46,554 nucleotides of DNA, from the NCBI GenBank assembly GCA_002634385.1, contig NSJL01000031.1, forward strand, positions 1 through 46,554, given 5' to 3'. Shown piece after piece: positions 7,934 through 15,784 of this stretch. The notes under the pieces are model-generated. The model saw only the letters and a list, made by a program, of their open reading frames with translations. It was not told where the DNA came from and made no database searches. The DNA is from Nitrospira sp. (GTDB lineage: Bacteria; Nitrospirota; Thermodesulfovibrionia; Thermodesulfovibrionales; Dissulfurispiraceae). Each line of letters opens with the position of its first letter. Within the stretch, counting starts at the first letter, position 1. A program made the translations under genes and the position numbers.

Positions 7934-9495
7934 GACTTCACCCTCCGTGCCTTGAGAGCGATCACCAGCTCCGAAGTGGAACTGGTATCATTATCCGACT
8001 TGAAAAGGCTTCCCAGTACCGGAATCTTTGAGACCACCGGCACCTCACGGGTAGAGGCCTCTTTTTTGTCCCGTTGTATCCCTCCGATCACCACGATCTC
8101 TCCCTCCTTCAGGGTCACGCTTTGAAGTGTCTGCTGGACAGAGCTTACCGGCTGGGTGAAGGTGTCCCCTCCCAAAGTGAAGGTGACGAACTCATCCACA
8201 CTGGCAAGAATGGGGGCGATCTGAATATCCACCTTCCCGTCATCCCTGATATGACACCGGACTGCCAGCATTACCCCGTCCTGTGCCCGGGAGATGGAGT
8301 AACTCGTAGTGGACTCCCCTATGGTCCCGGTGGTGGTCTTCTGCACACTTCCTATGTAGGGGATCGACTTGCCCGAGAAGATCGCCACCGGCTGCAGGTT
8401 GCGGGCATAGATGAAGGGCTTTGAAAGGACATTCACCCTGCCCTGCTCCTCAAGGGCCTTTAAGACCGCACTCACGTCCCCTGCCGTACGGGTCACAGTG
8501 AGGGTGGGATTTGCAATATCGGTAACCGTAGTGGTAAAGCTCAGGGATTTCCCCTCTCCGCTCAGCACCTCCCCTCCGATCCGCTCCGCTAAAAGGGTCC
8601 AGTCTATCCCGAACCGCCGGTCGGCATTGGTAGAGACCTGGGTCACCGTAGCCTCCACAATGAGGACCTTGTCAGCAGAGATGCGGAGGTCAGAAATGTA
8701 CTTCTCTATCAAGCTAACATTCCGCGGGGAGTCATGGATCATGAGGGTGGCGGCATGCCAGTCAAGGACATAGTGTCCGTCAGGGGAGAGGAGCTTTTTA
8801 ATGTTCTCCTCAAAGGCTTTCCTTCCGTCCAGGTGGTCCGCTGCTTTCCGCAGGAGCACGCTTGCCTTCAGGTTCTGGGAGGCGCTGTCCGTTCCTCCTG
8901 CTACGGAGCCGTAGGCACTGCCCGTACTGCCGCTTCCGCTTGAGCCCAGCATGTCCCCTCCGATTTCGGCAGTCATCGAAGGGGTAGTGATCCCGATGTC
9001 GGGAAGGGAGAAGGTTTTCGTTTCGTACTTGAGAAGGGTGATGATCCTCTCCTTTTCGTTCAGCTCGTACCAGTAGTTTGCCTGAGCTGTAAGGAGTGCG
9101 AGCAGTCGCGGAAAGGTCACCTGCCGGACATCGACGATAACGGAGACATTCGGGTCGACCTGTGGCCCAAAAAGCACCGTGTACCTCATGGTGTTGCCAA
9201 GCTCAAAGAGCACATCGCCGAGCTTCCTGCCGTAGGCCGTATAAGAGAACATGGGCTCCCCTGCTGCTGACTTCCCGGTCTCTTTCTCTTTCCCTGTGAC
9301 GGTAGTGGCAGAAGGCGGGAGGCTTTCCGAAACGGCAGCTTGCTGCTCCGGCGGAGCAGTTTTCTCCTTGCTCTTCTCCGCATGGCTCAGGCTGAACTGC
9401 TGAAGGATCTTAAGCTCCTCCTCAGCCTCCAGGGCGTACAACACCGCAGGGACAAGCACCCCAAGAAGTACAAACAATACAATCATCCGCTTCAT
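7930..9495 (-). CDS. Outer-membrane secretin (PilN/MshL/PilQ family)
   Basis: A 521-residue secretin, the gated outer-membrane ring for the pilus. It has a signal peptide (cleavage near ALYALEAEE), a Ser/Pro-rich linker, a secretin/TonB N-terminal domain at about 85-155 (GDVLFELGNTMRYTVLFG), and a C-terminal secretin domain from about 290 to the end. That domain includes the signatures LKEGEIVVIGGI and VPVVSKIPVLGSLF, which are diagnostic of the family. It lacks a lipobox, unlike PilN of IncI plasmids, but the gene immediately upstream encodes a small lipoprotein that could act as pilotin. The position upstream of PilP-like and ATPase genes is typical. Confidence 0.92.
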   Translation of the reverse strand: MKRMIVLFVLLGVLVPAVLYALEAEEELKILQQFSLSHAEKSKEKTAPPEQQAAVSESLPPSATTVTGKEKETGKSAAGEPMFSYTAYGRKLGDVLFELGNTMRYTVLFGPQVDPNVSVIVDVRQVTFPRLLALLTAQANYWYELNEKERIITLLKYETKTFSLPDIGITTPSMTAEIGGDMLGSSGSGSTGSAYGSVAGGTDSASQNLKASVLLRKAADHLDGRKAFEENIKKLLSPDGHYVLDWHAATLMIHDSPRNVSLIEKYISDLRISADKVLIVEATVTQVSTNADRRFGIDWTLLAERIGGEVLSGEGKSLSFTTTVTDIANPTLTVTRTAGDVSAVLKALEEQGRVNVLSKPFIYARNLQPVAIFSGKSIPYIGSVQKTTTGTIGESTTSYSISRAQDGVMLAVRCHIRDDGKVDIQIAPILASVDEFVTFTLGGDTFTQPVSSVQQTLQSVTLKEGEIVVIGGIQRDKKEASTREVPVVSKIPVLGSLFKSDNDTSSTSELVIALKARRVKS

Positions 9496-9818
9496 TCCTT
9501 CCCTCCAGGAGGGGCTCTCCTGCTCTCCCGTTCAGGGATCAGGAGCGGCTCGTAGGGCTTCACCACGATCGTCTCCCGGTGGGCCGGATAGAAAACACCT
9601 CCCCGGATGGCGCCCGGCACTACGATCTCCTCGAGGATCTGGTTGTCCCAGACATACTTGTGGGGTTCGGGGTAGATTTTTCCGATCCCCGAAGGGGCGT
9701 TGTAGTAGCTGCGCAAAGCCCTGCTGACCGCCTCCTGGATCATCGTCTCCTGGTCCTTCTGCGCCGTGGCGCATCCGCTCATAAGCACTGCAATAAGTGC
9801 ACACACCAACTTTTTCAC
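9492..9818 (-). CDS. Small outer-membrane lipoprotein, candidate secretin partner
   Basis: A 108-residue lipoprotein with lipobox LMSGC, so the mature protein is lipid-anchored. I place the start at GTG 9818: GGAAGGG lies 9 nt upstream and the GTGA overlaps the stop of the preceding gene, like most junctions here. A longer frame from GTG 9836 would carry six extra residues before the signal peptide. The mature part contains VWDNQILEEIVVPGAIRGG and a Pro-rich basic tail; I do not recognise a family. Being just before the secretin it could be its pilotin or a lipoprotein of the conjugation core; neither is shown by the sequence. Confidence 0.7.
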   Translation of the reverse strand: MKKLVCALIAVLMSGCATAQKDQETMIQEAVSRALRSYYNAPSGIGKIYPEPHKYVWDNQILEEIVVPGAIRGGVFYPAHRETIVVKPYEPLLIPERESRRAPPGGKE

Positions 9819-10306
9819 TGTTTTGTTCCCTTCCACCTTTTAAGAAGATACCCGTCCTTTGTCATGTATGCCTGCCCGTCAGCCATTTCGACTGGGGAAG
9901 GCGCTCCGTTCTTCACTGCATACAGTGAGAAGGCGTCCCCCGAAGTCTCGAACAGGTAGGCATGCCTTCCGATAATCAACGGCTCCCGGTTAAAGAGAAA
10001 GTAGCAGGCATCAATAGCCCTCTCGGCAAAGAGGTAAGGGACCTTCTCCTCCTGTATTATCTTGTTCTCCTCTACCTCCAGGCCGTGCCGGTATACGATG
10101 ACAATAACCTCCTCGCCCTGTGAGGGCGCCTTGACCGGACAGCCTGTCGGCAGATAGTATTTCTCCCTGAGTGCCGCGGCCTTCTCCGCACTTTCCGTGC
10201 TCATGTTCGCCCTCTCGTATCTCGATGACCGTATGATCTCCTGCCCTTTGCTTATAGATGGCATAACCAATAAGAGAAGGACAAGCAAAAGGCCCATGTT
10301 ACGCAT
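9815..10306 (-). CDS. Exported protein of unknown function in the transfer operon
   Basis: A 163-residue protein with an N-terminal hydrophobic signal (GLLLVLLLLVMPSI, cleavage near SKGQE). The mature part of about 140 residues is soluble with two widely spaced cysteines (PTGCPVK and DACYF), which could form a periplasmic disulfide. I recognise no domain. It overlaps the upstream ORF by 8 nt and the downstream lipoprotein gene by 4 nt, so it is made together with the transfer and pilus proteins. Confidence 0.65.
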   Translation of the reverse strand: MRNMGLLLVLLLLVMPSISKGQEIIRSSRYERANMSTESAEKAAALREKYYLPTGCPVKAPSQGEEVIVIVYRHGLEVEENKIIQEEKVPYLFAERAIDACYFLFNREPLIIGRHAYLFETSGDAFSLYAVKNGAPSPVEMADGQAYMTKDGYLLKRWKGTKQ

Positions 10307-10943
10307 ACTGAATGCTCCTCGAAAACAGTCTCATCTCGTTCAGAAGAGAGGAGATCGCCCCCAGGGGGAGGCTCAGAAACCGCATCTGCCTGTCAAAGAC
10401 CTTCACCGGAAGGGCTACTGTCCAGAACCGGCGCTCATAGCACAGGGCCATTGCCGGCACGAGGCGGTCGGTATTGATGATCCATGCCGTCTGCTCACCG
10501 CACCGGGCAAAGGAGAAGTCGACCTCTCCGATGAGGTCCTCCACTTCCCCGCTACAAGCTGACACATAGATGAAGTGCCTCTTTCTGCCCACTTCTGAGG
10601 CAATCTCCTGCGCGGAAAGAAGCTCTCCCTCTCCGCAGACCTCCCACTTGACGCTCATCACTGTCTCCATTGCCCTTTCGCCGATTGTCCTCATAGTCTC
10701 TGCTGCATAGGAAGGCGACAGGAACGTCTTTACCATGCTTCCTTTGTACTCCACCCTGATATTGGTACGGACCGCCACGACCGGCTGCTCCAGCGAGTCG
10801 TTATGGATGATCTGAAAGCTGTGGATGTCCCGGCCGCAAGGATCCCTGATCATGTCATCGTACCGGAACACAAACCCGAGGTATCCGTCGGCCAGGAGGG
10901 ATATTCCCCTCTCCTCGGTCCAGTAGGGAGTGAGCCCCTTCAT
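10299..10943 (-). CDS. Cytoplasmic protein of unknown function in the transfer operon
   Basis: A 214-residue protein with no signal peptide or membrane segment. It looks like a mixed alpha/beta fold with five cysteines scattered through it. I recognise no family. Its ATG overlaps the end of the TraV-like gene by 4 nt and its end overlaps the next ORF. It sits exactly at the boundary between the mating-channel genes and the pilus genes, so it may be specific to this combined operon. Confidence 0.6.
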   Translation of the reverse strand: MKGLTPYWTEERGISLLADGYLGFVFRYDDMIRDPCGRDIHSFQIIHNDSLEQPVVAVRTNIRVEYKGSMVKTFLSPSYAAETMRTIGERAMETVMSVKWEVCGEGELLSAQEIASEVGRKRHFIYVSACSGEVEDLIGEVDFSFARCGEQTAWIINTDRLVPAMALCYERRFWTVALPVKVFDRQMRFLSLPLGAISSLLNEMRLFSRSIQYA

Positions 10944-11452
10944 CTGTCCTCCCCCTGCCCCGGTTCCTCCCTGAAGACGGGGCCTCTCATGATGTCGGTG
11001 GGAGGGATCGCGTCAAAACCGATCGACTCCGGCGTCCACCAGGTCTCAGGCTGTACCACGGCATACACGAAGTGCTCACCCACAAGCCTTCCCAAAGGGG
11101 TCGTATAGGGGGCCACATAGATCTGAATGACCTTGGCCGGAAGCCGGATCGGAGTGCCCGGTGTGCTGTACCCCACCACTTTCCTTAGGGCAAGGTCCTC
11201 TTTCTCGATGGCCGCGACACTTTCAAGAAAGCTCCTCTCCGAGATGAGCTGAGGCTTCAGGCTCCGGGGCTCTCCCTGCATGGCAGAGGAAGGTTTCTCC
11301 TTCGGCTCCGTCCTCTCGGGCATGGCCTGTGCGGCAGGGTAAGAATTACTTGACGGCTCGGGCCTCCGGGCCTTCGCTCCACTCCTCATCCAGGAGCAGC
11401 CGGAGGTAAACAGAATGAAAATCATAAGTGCAGAAAGCATCACCTTACCCAT
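10940..11452 (-). CDS. traV: TraV-like conjugation lipoprotein (VirB7 role)
   Basis: A 170-residue lipoprotein with lipobox FTSGC at about residue 19, a Pro/Ser-rich linker, and a C-terminal part with RLPAKVIQIYVAPYTTPLG followed by FVYAVVQPETWW. The pattern of an Arg-Pro strand followed by 'iaP' and a valine-rich strand is that of TraV and the equivalent lipoproteins of conjugative elements, which anchor the VirB9/VirB10-like core in the outer membrane. It follows the TraB-like gene with a 13-nt overlap, the same order as in F-type and integrative-element systems. The call rests on lipobox, size, motif and order. Confidence 0.7.
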   Translation of the reverse strand: MGKVMLSALMIFILFTSGCSWMRSGAKARRPEPSSNSYPAAQAMPERTEPKEKPSSAMQGEPRSLKPQLISERSFLESVAAIEKEDLALRKVVGYSTPGTPIRLPAKVIQIYVAPYTTPLGRLVGEHFVYAVVQPETWWTPESIGFDAIPPTDIMRGPVFREEPGQGEDR

Positions 11453-12753
11453 GACATCTCCTTTAGATTGATCCCGCGAGTTCCGTCAGGGACATGCATC
11501 GACGTAGTGAAGATCACCTTGACCGCATGAAGAGGGGGCACCTGCACATAATCCACCAGCTTATTCGCCCTCTCCTTGAACCACCGCGCAAGCTCGTCCG
11601 CCGAGGCCGCCCCCCCCGAAGTAAGGCCGTACTTCAGCTTGTCCCCGGTCACTGTCGTAGTGCTGGTGCCCAATTCACTCACCGTGGAGGTCGTCTCCGC
11701 AGCGGCAAATGCCTTCCCCAGACCGCCCGCAAAGGAGCCCGCAATGATACCCCACAGGTATTTGCCCGACCTTCCCTCCACTTTGCCGTGCAGGCCGGTG
11801 AGGTTGTCGGTGAGATCGATGACATAGCCGTCCACGTCCAGGGAGAGATACTCCCCCCCCAGATAGCAGTTCAATGTCTTTGGCTGAAGCAGAATCCGGC
11901 TCGTGGAGAGGTCCGCACTGGCCACGGCGATGACACTGCAGTCCTTGAGGGGACGGCTGGTGTTATTGGGTCCTACCGTCATCGAGGTCAGATCGATTGT
12001 CACCGGGTAAGGAAGCCCCGGCACGGCAGCGATCCCATGGGAAATAGACCCCACTGCCCTGGAGCCTGCAAGAAGGTTCTTCTCTTTCTTTTGTTCGGGC
12101 TTCTGCTCGGCGGATGGGCCAAGAGCATTTGGCTGCCCTGAATACGGGGGATGGGGTGCTGCGGAGGCGGGGACCCCCACGGTAAGAGGCTTGTACACGT
12201 TGGGAAACCCCATCCCCTGCTGGACTACCCCGGCCTGGGTGATCGCATCTCCGGGACTATTGAATCGAGTGCCAGCTCCCGGTATTGTCCCCGGCACCGG
12301 TCCATGGGAGGGTGTCGCAGGACATGAGCCTGCAGGGGCCGGTCCGGAAAAGGCAGGAACCTGGCCGCCCTGCCCTCCCGGCGGAGGCGGCGGAAAGGGG
12401 ATCTCCTTATCCAAACCAGGAGCTGTCCCCGGAGCAAAGGCTCCGCTGCCTTGAGAGTCCGCTTTCGCAACCCGTGCCTTCAATTGCTTGTTCTCCTCAG
12501 AGAGGATGCGGTTCGTCTCGGACAGGTCCTTTTCGGACTGTTTTGCACTGGACTGCCCACCCGCCTCTCTTTTCTTTGGAGAGCTTGAAAGCAGTGCAAA
12601 AAGGATGAGCGACAGGGTGAAGAGAAAGAGCACCGAAAATACCGACCGCAAGACGCTTCCAAAGAGGAGCTTCCGCAGGAACCCGGGCCTCTTCTCCTTC
12701 GGCGCTTCCCCCTGATCGGGCTCCTGTCCGCTGTGCAGTATATCATCGCTCAT
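11440..12753 (-). CDS. traB: TraB/VirB10-like conjugation core protein
   Basis: A 437-residue protein with a cytoplasmic N-terminus, a transmembrane helix at about 36-54, a short coiled coil around 70-100 (ETNRILSEENKQLKARVAK), a long Pro/Gly-rich linker to about 215, and a TrbI/VirB10-type beta domain from about 225. The domain contains conserved stretches such as DCSVIAVASADLSTSRILL and a second hydrophobic segment (IIAGSFAGGLGKAFAAAE), which corresponds to the outer-membrane antenna region. This is the standard TraB layout, in which the protein spans both membranes and links the ATPases to the pore. Its start overlaps the end of the TraK-like gene by 4 nt. Confidence 0.88.
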   Translation of the reverse strand: MSDDILHSGQEPDQGEAPKEKRPGFLRKLLFGSVLRSVFSVLFLFTLSLILFALLSSSPKKREAGGQSSAKQSEKDLSETNRILSEENKQLKARVAKADSQGSGAFAPGTAPGLDKEIPFPPPPPGGQGGQVPAFSGPAPAGSCPATPSHGPVPGTIPGAGTRFNSPGDAITQAGVVQQGMGFPNVYKPLTVGVPASAAPHPPYSGQPNALGPSAEQKPEQKKEKNLLAGSRAVGSISHGIAAVPGLPYPVTIDLTSMTVGPNNTSRPLKDCSVIAVASADLSTSRILLQPKTLNCYLGGEYLSLDVDGYVIDLTDNLTGLHGKVEGRSGKYLWGIIAGSFAGGLGKAFAAAETTSTVSELGTSTTTVTGDKLKYGLTSGGAASADELARWFKERANKLVDYVQVPPLHAVKVIFTTSMHVPDGTRGINLKEMSWVR

Positions 12754-13502
12754 AATCGTGCTCCTGCCGACACCACTACATACACCAGCATCCTGTGTCT
12801 GCCTGCCTGCGCCCCTTCCGCGGTCTGCGGAGTGGGCGCGATGTACCCGTCAGGACGCTCCAGGGCCGCCGCCATCACGTTGGGGCCCACCAGGTCCTGT
12901 ACTGTGATCTTCAGGGGCAGCACCGACACGTTCTTCAGCTCCACCACATAGCCGGTGAACAGGGGGGACTGGTAGATCTTCTTCAGCGTGGCGTTCAGGG
13001 TACCGTTCCGGCTGAATCTCTGGAGGGGATGCTCCCGCTCTGTCACCGAAAAGCCCGGAAGAGGCTGTCCCGCAGACATCGCCACGATCAGGGAGACCGG
13101 ATCGATCTCCTTGCCGAGACGCTGCTCCTCCTGGCGCTTGCGTGCCATCTTCTGGCGGACATCGATCACGTCCACGATGAAATCGACGTTCTCAGGGGAG
13201 AGCTTCAGGAGAAGGGGAACACGTGCTTCCTGGGTGATGATGAAAACCTGCGGCTCCAGAAGCTCATGGGAGAGGATCTTTATATAGGCCGAGTTCTCAT
13301 AGTATTTGATGTCGATATTCTCGGTGGCCGAGATAAATGTCTCGACCTTGGAGGGGAAGTTCACCTGGATCACTTTCCCGGGCCCGCCGAACACCGTAAC
13401 GACGTCACCGTTCCACTCGACAAACCTCTTCCCTTCGGCGGCATGAAGGCTCATCGGTATTGCAAACAGAAGGGAAAAGACCACAAGGATTCTTCGTATC
13501 AC
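12750..13502 (-). CDS. traK: TraK/VirB9-like conjugation core protein
   Basis: A 250-residue exported protein with a signal peptide cleaved near SLHAAEG. The body has alternating beta strands: an N-terminal domain with VVTVFGGPGKVIQVNFPSK, a middle charged linker (VRQKMARKRQEEQR), and a C-terminal beta domain that would bind the TraV lipoprotein. Size, signal peptide and position between TraE- and TraB-like genes match TraK and the VirB9-like proteins of integrative elements. Start and end overlap both neighbours by 4 nt. Confidence 0.8.
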   Translation of the reverse strand: MIRRILVVFSLLFAIPMSLHAAEGKRFVEWNGDVVTVFGGPGKVIQVNFPSKVETFISATENIDIKYYENSAYIKILSHELLEPQVFIITQEARVPLLLKLSPENVDFIVDVIDVRQKMARKRQEEQRLGKEIDPVSLIVAMSAGQPLPGFSVTEREHPLQRFSRNGTLNATLKKIYQSPLFTGYVVELKNVSVLPLKITVQDLVGPNVMAAALERPDGYIAPTPQTAEGAQAGRHRMLVYVVVSAGARL

Positions 13503-14122
13503 TGGTTCACCGCTCCCTTGCGCATATCCGTTATCTGGTAGCCGTATACGTTGAGCTCTGTGGGGGCCGTCCTCTCAAGCGTTATTTCGAAGGAATACTT
13601 CTCGGTCTTCTTCACCACACCGCCCGAGATCATCTCCCGTGTGCCTGAGATAGTGGCGCTGTACGTTTTTTCGTCCACCTTCCTGACCCTTTTGTCCGTG
13701 GGGGAGAAAAGAAAGCCGATACCGCCCCTGATCGGATCAAGCATCAGCTTCAGCTCCTCGCTGAACCGGGACTGGAAATAAGGGGAAAGATAGCGTGCTG
13801 ATCGCCTCTCCACCAAGTCCGCGGTATCGGGCGTCACCGAGCCTATCAGGAGCACGAATCTTTCCGCCACATCTCCGACAACGTCTTCCACCTCTTCCCC
13901 TGCGGTATAGATGCCGGGCCTGAAAATGCCCGGCACAATGTACGCCTTCTTCGGGGTCTGGGAGGAGTGGCTCAGGGCAAAGCCCATCAGCACTATGGTG
14001 AAGGCCGAGAGGATGAAGGCCACCTTCCAGACCGCACCTTCCCGTGCGTACTGTGCCAGGAGCACCCAGGGGGTGTTCTTATCTTTCATTGCTGCGGATT
14101 CTTTCTTAGCCATACTTTTCAT
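13499..14122 (-). CDS. traE: TraE/VirB8-like inner-membrane conjugation protein
   Basis: A 207-residue protein with a cytoplasmic N-terminus of about 30 residues, one transmembrane helix (VAFILSAFTIVLMGFALS) and a periplasmic domain of about 150 residues. The domain has the VirB8/TraE features of a long amphipathic helix after the membrane (VEDVVGDVAERFVLLIGS) and the ARYLSPYFQSRF segment, where the region 'YLsP.f...f' is typical. It lies 9 nt after the TraL-like gene and overlaps the TraK-like gene. Both the F-type TraE and the integrative-element VirB8-like families fit. Confidence 0.78.
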   Translation of the reverse strand: MKSMAKKESAAMKDKNTPWVLLAQYAREGAVWKVAFILSAFTIVLMGFALSHSSQTPKKAYIVPGIFRPGIYTAGEEVEDVVGDVAERFVLLIGSVTPDTADLVERRSARYLSPYFQSRFSEELKLMLDPIRGGIGFLFSPTDKRVRKVDEKTYSATISGTREMISGGVVKKTEKYSFEITLERTAPTELNVYGYQITDMRKGAVNQ

Positions 14123-14131
14123 TCACTTGTC

Positions 14132-14446
14132 TTACGGAGAGTACCGTTTCCTTCCCGGGGCGATCAGGAGATTCCTCTTTGTCGACTCGAAAAACACCCC
14201 GTACTTATGCAGGAGGTGGCGGGTGTAGCCGTCGGGCCGCACCTCGCTGATCTTCTTGAGGACATAGGATACGAATCCCCCCACTGCGAGAGGGGCGGCA
14301 ATGCTCGGAAGAAAGGCGCGAACGCCTACATATTTCATAAAGACGATCAGCACCGAGGTAAGGCTCAGCACCACCACGAGGTCGTCCGGCCTCATGCCCA
14401 GAAACTGGAGCGTCATGTTGAGCGCTTTCGGTACCCGGTAGCGCAT
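14132..14446 (-). CDS. traL: TraL-like small membrane protein
   Basis: A 104-residue protein with a conserved N-terminus, a DDLVVVLSLTSVLIVFM helix, a second hydrophobic helix (FLPSIAAPLAVGGFVSYVL) and the tail VRPDGYTRHLLHKYG. The two-helix layout plus an 'R-P-x-G-Y-x-x-x-L' tail is shared by TraL of F-type systems and the equivalent small protein of integrative elements, thought to help assemble the pilus at the inner membrane. It sits between the pilin-like and TraE-like genes, the expected order. Confidence 0.78.
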   Translation of the reverse strand: MRYRVPKALNMTLQFLGMRPDDLVVVLSLTSVLIVFMKYVGVRAFLPSIAAPLAVGGFVSYVLKKISEVRPDGYTRHLLHKYGVFFESTKRNLLIAPGRKRYSP

Positions 14447-14455
14447 CGATTCAGC

Positions 14456-14770
14456 CTATTGACCGAAAATCTTATCGATAACTGTTACGGCAATATGGGG
14501 GAATATCGCTACAATAAGAAATCCCATGAGGTGGCCCAGATTCCTTCCGTTCATAAAGTATTCCCCTATGCCCACTACCACAACCCCAAGGGAGAAAAGA
14601 GCCCCGTAGATCCCGGTGATCGCATCTTTTCCCCCCTTATAGATTTCCTCCACCGTCATTGCCGCAGCCATCGCCAGGTCCGGCCAGCCGATGACAAACA
14701 CATACGCAAAAAACAGCACCGGGATCGCCTTGATCAACTCTTCTGCAACCGTACTCTTCGTCCTTACCAT
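14456..14770 (-). CDS. TraA/VirB2-like conjugative pilin precursor
   Basis: A 104-residue protein with a long leader ending in DLAMAAA, a likely signal peptidase I site, followed by two hydrophobic helices (DAITGIYGALFSLGVVVVGIG and LMGFLIVAIFPHIAVTVI) separated by a short polar turn (NGRNLG). This is the layout of TraA/VirB2 pilins: mature length about 65-70 residues, two transmembrane helices, polar loop. The gene lies between the RAQPRD-like and TraL-like genes, where conjugative elements keep their pilin or pilin-like small membrane proteins. It could instead be one of the pilin-like small membrane proteins of integrative elements. Confidence 0.7.
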   Translation of the reverse strand: MVRTKSTVAEELIKAIPVLFFAYVFVIGWPDLAMAAAMTVEEIYKGGKDAITGIYGALFSLGVVVVGIGEYFMNGRNLGHLMGFLIVAIFPHIAVTVIDKIFGQ

Positions 14771-14782
14771 GGTACGTCCTCC

Positions 14783-15166
14783 TTATTTTGCATTGATGAT
14801 ATCGTTCAGAAAGTAGTCCCCGTCGATCTTGAAGGGGAGCGCTTCGCCCGACAGCTTCTCGTTCCGGGGATACAGATAGACCCCCAGGTCCTTCCGGATA
14901 AGCTCTACGTCCGCCATGAAGCGCTCGAAATCAAAACTCGGCAGCACCTTTGCGTTCCTCGACTTTTCCGCATAATAGAGCGCCTGCTCAAGCGAAAAAT
15001 ACGCCCTCTGCAGGAAAGCGAGAGCCCGCGCCTCGTCGATGCCTTTGACCTGAACAGCTTCCGCCTGTGGACTTGCATTTGCGTTCTGAGACAGTCCTAG
15101 GAGCATGAATATAACCGGGACGATCAAAAAGACTATTCTTCCCTTCACGATATTTGTCCATTTCAT
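14783..15166 (-). CDS. RAQPRD-like integrative-element periplasmic protein
   Basis: A 127-residue exported protein (signal peptide cleaved near NANASPQAE) with a helical segment (LQRAYFSLEQALYYAEKSRN) and a second one (FDFERFMADVELIRKDLGVYLY), followed by a basic turn and a short GDYF tail. This matches the RAQPRD family of integrative conjugative elements, whose members have two helices, the pattern 'F-D-Y-x-x-L-x-x-D-L-x-x-I-x-x-G-i-x-x-Y-L', an Arg/Pro turn and a terminal 'GDY'. The name-giving motif is degenerate here (YPRNEKLS). Its start overlaps the upstream stop by 4 nt and the pilin-like gene follows. The call is from pattern and position. Confidence 0.62.
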   Translation of the reverse strand: MKWTNIVKGRIVFLIVPVIFMLLGLSQNANASPQAEAVQVKGIDEARALAFLQRAYFSLEQALYYAEKSRNAKVLPSFDFERFMADVELIRKDLGVYLYPRNEKLSGEALPFKIDGDYFLNDIINAK

Positions 15167-15708
15167 AGGTTTGTCACCGGAACCAAATCGGTGGCGATGA
15201 TTCTCTTATTGCAGAAGAGGCCGTAAACAAGGATCTTCTGCTGCTCTCTCAGGGAGCGCATCTTATTTTTGACTCTTTCATTGGAGGACTCAACAGTATG
15301 GGCAGTGACATAGAGTCGGCTGCGGCCAGACTCTCTGGACTCCAATTCGAAATGCGTTTTTTCGCCATTGTCCATCGGCGCCTTTTTGACACTGCCCAAA
15401 AGAACCGCAGGGCTCTTATACGGGTTACCCAAGCTGGTGATTTTTACGGCAAGAATGTTTTTAAAAACCGATATCAGCCCTTTGATGATAACCATATCTC
15501 CAAGACAGCGTTTAATGAAGAGCATCATAAGCCTCGGATCCTTTGTCTCGATGGTAGTAGCAACCGCATGCACCTCCTCAGAGTCCAGGCGCATCTCGGA
15601 CCTGATGGTGAATCTCATGAAATTACCTTCCTGGACAGGCAAAGAGGATACCCTTCCTAATATCTCCGCAAAGTTCCGATCCCTTTCAATTGCGTTGAGA
15701 AGTTGCAT
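15163..15708 (-). CDS. Cytoplasmic protein of unknown function in the transfer operon
   Basis: A 181-residue protein. ATG 15708 is preceded by AAAGGAG at 5 nt, which decides the start; an upstream in-frame TTG at 15735 has none. There is no signal peptide or membrane helix. The protein is basic and rich in short beta strands (NFMRFTIRSEM and KILVYGLFCNKRIIATD), a pattern compatible with an OB- or PilZ-like barrel, but I cannot assign one. It follows the sigma-like gene after a 76-nt gap, the largest gap in this operon, so a separate promoter could lie there. Confidence 0.6.
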   Translation of the reverse strand: MQLLNAIERDRNFAEILGRVSSLPVQEGNFMRFTIRSEMRLDSEEVHAVATTIETKDPRLMMLFIKRCLGDMVIIKGLISVFKNILAVKITSLGNPYKSPAVLLGSVKKAPMDNGEKTHFELESRESGRSRLYVTAHTVESSNERVKNKMRSLREQQKILVYGLFCNKRIIATDLVPVTNL

Positions 15709-15784
15709 AGCTGCTCCTTTATGGAATTGTGACAATCACCACGCGTACTCATTGATAATAGTACCCGGATGGGAGGAAACCGGC

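Noticed and set aside
13967..15100. Plus-strand open frame of 377 codons across the transfer genes
   Set aside because: It lies opposite the well-supported TraE-, TraL-, pilin- and RAQPRD-like genes, is rich in His/Arg/Pro as antisense frames of GC-rich genes are, and has no recognisable domain.
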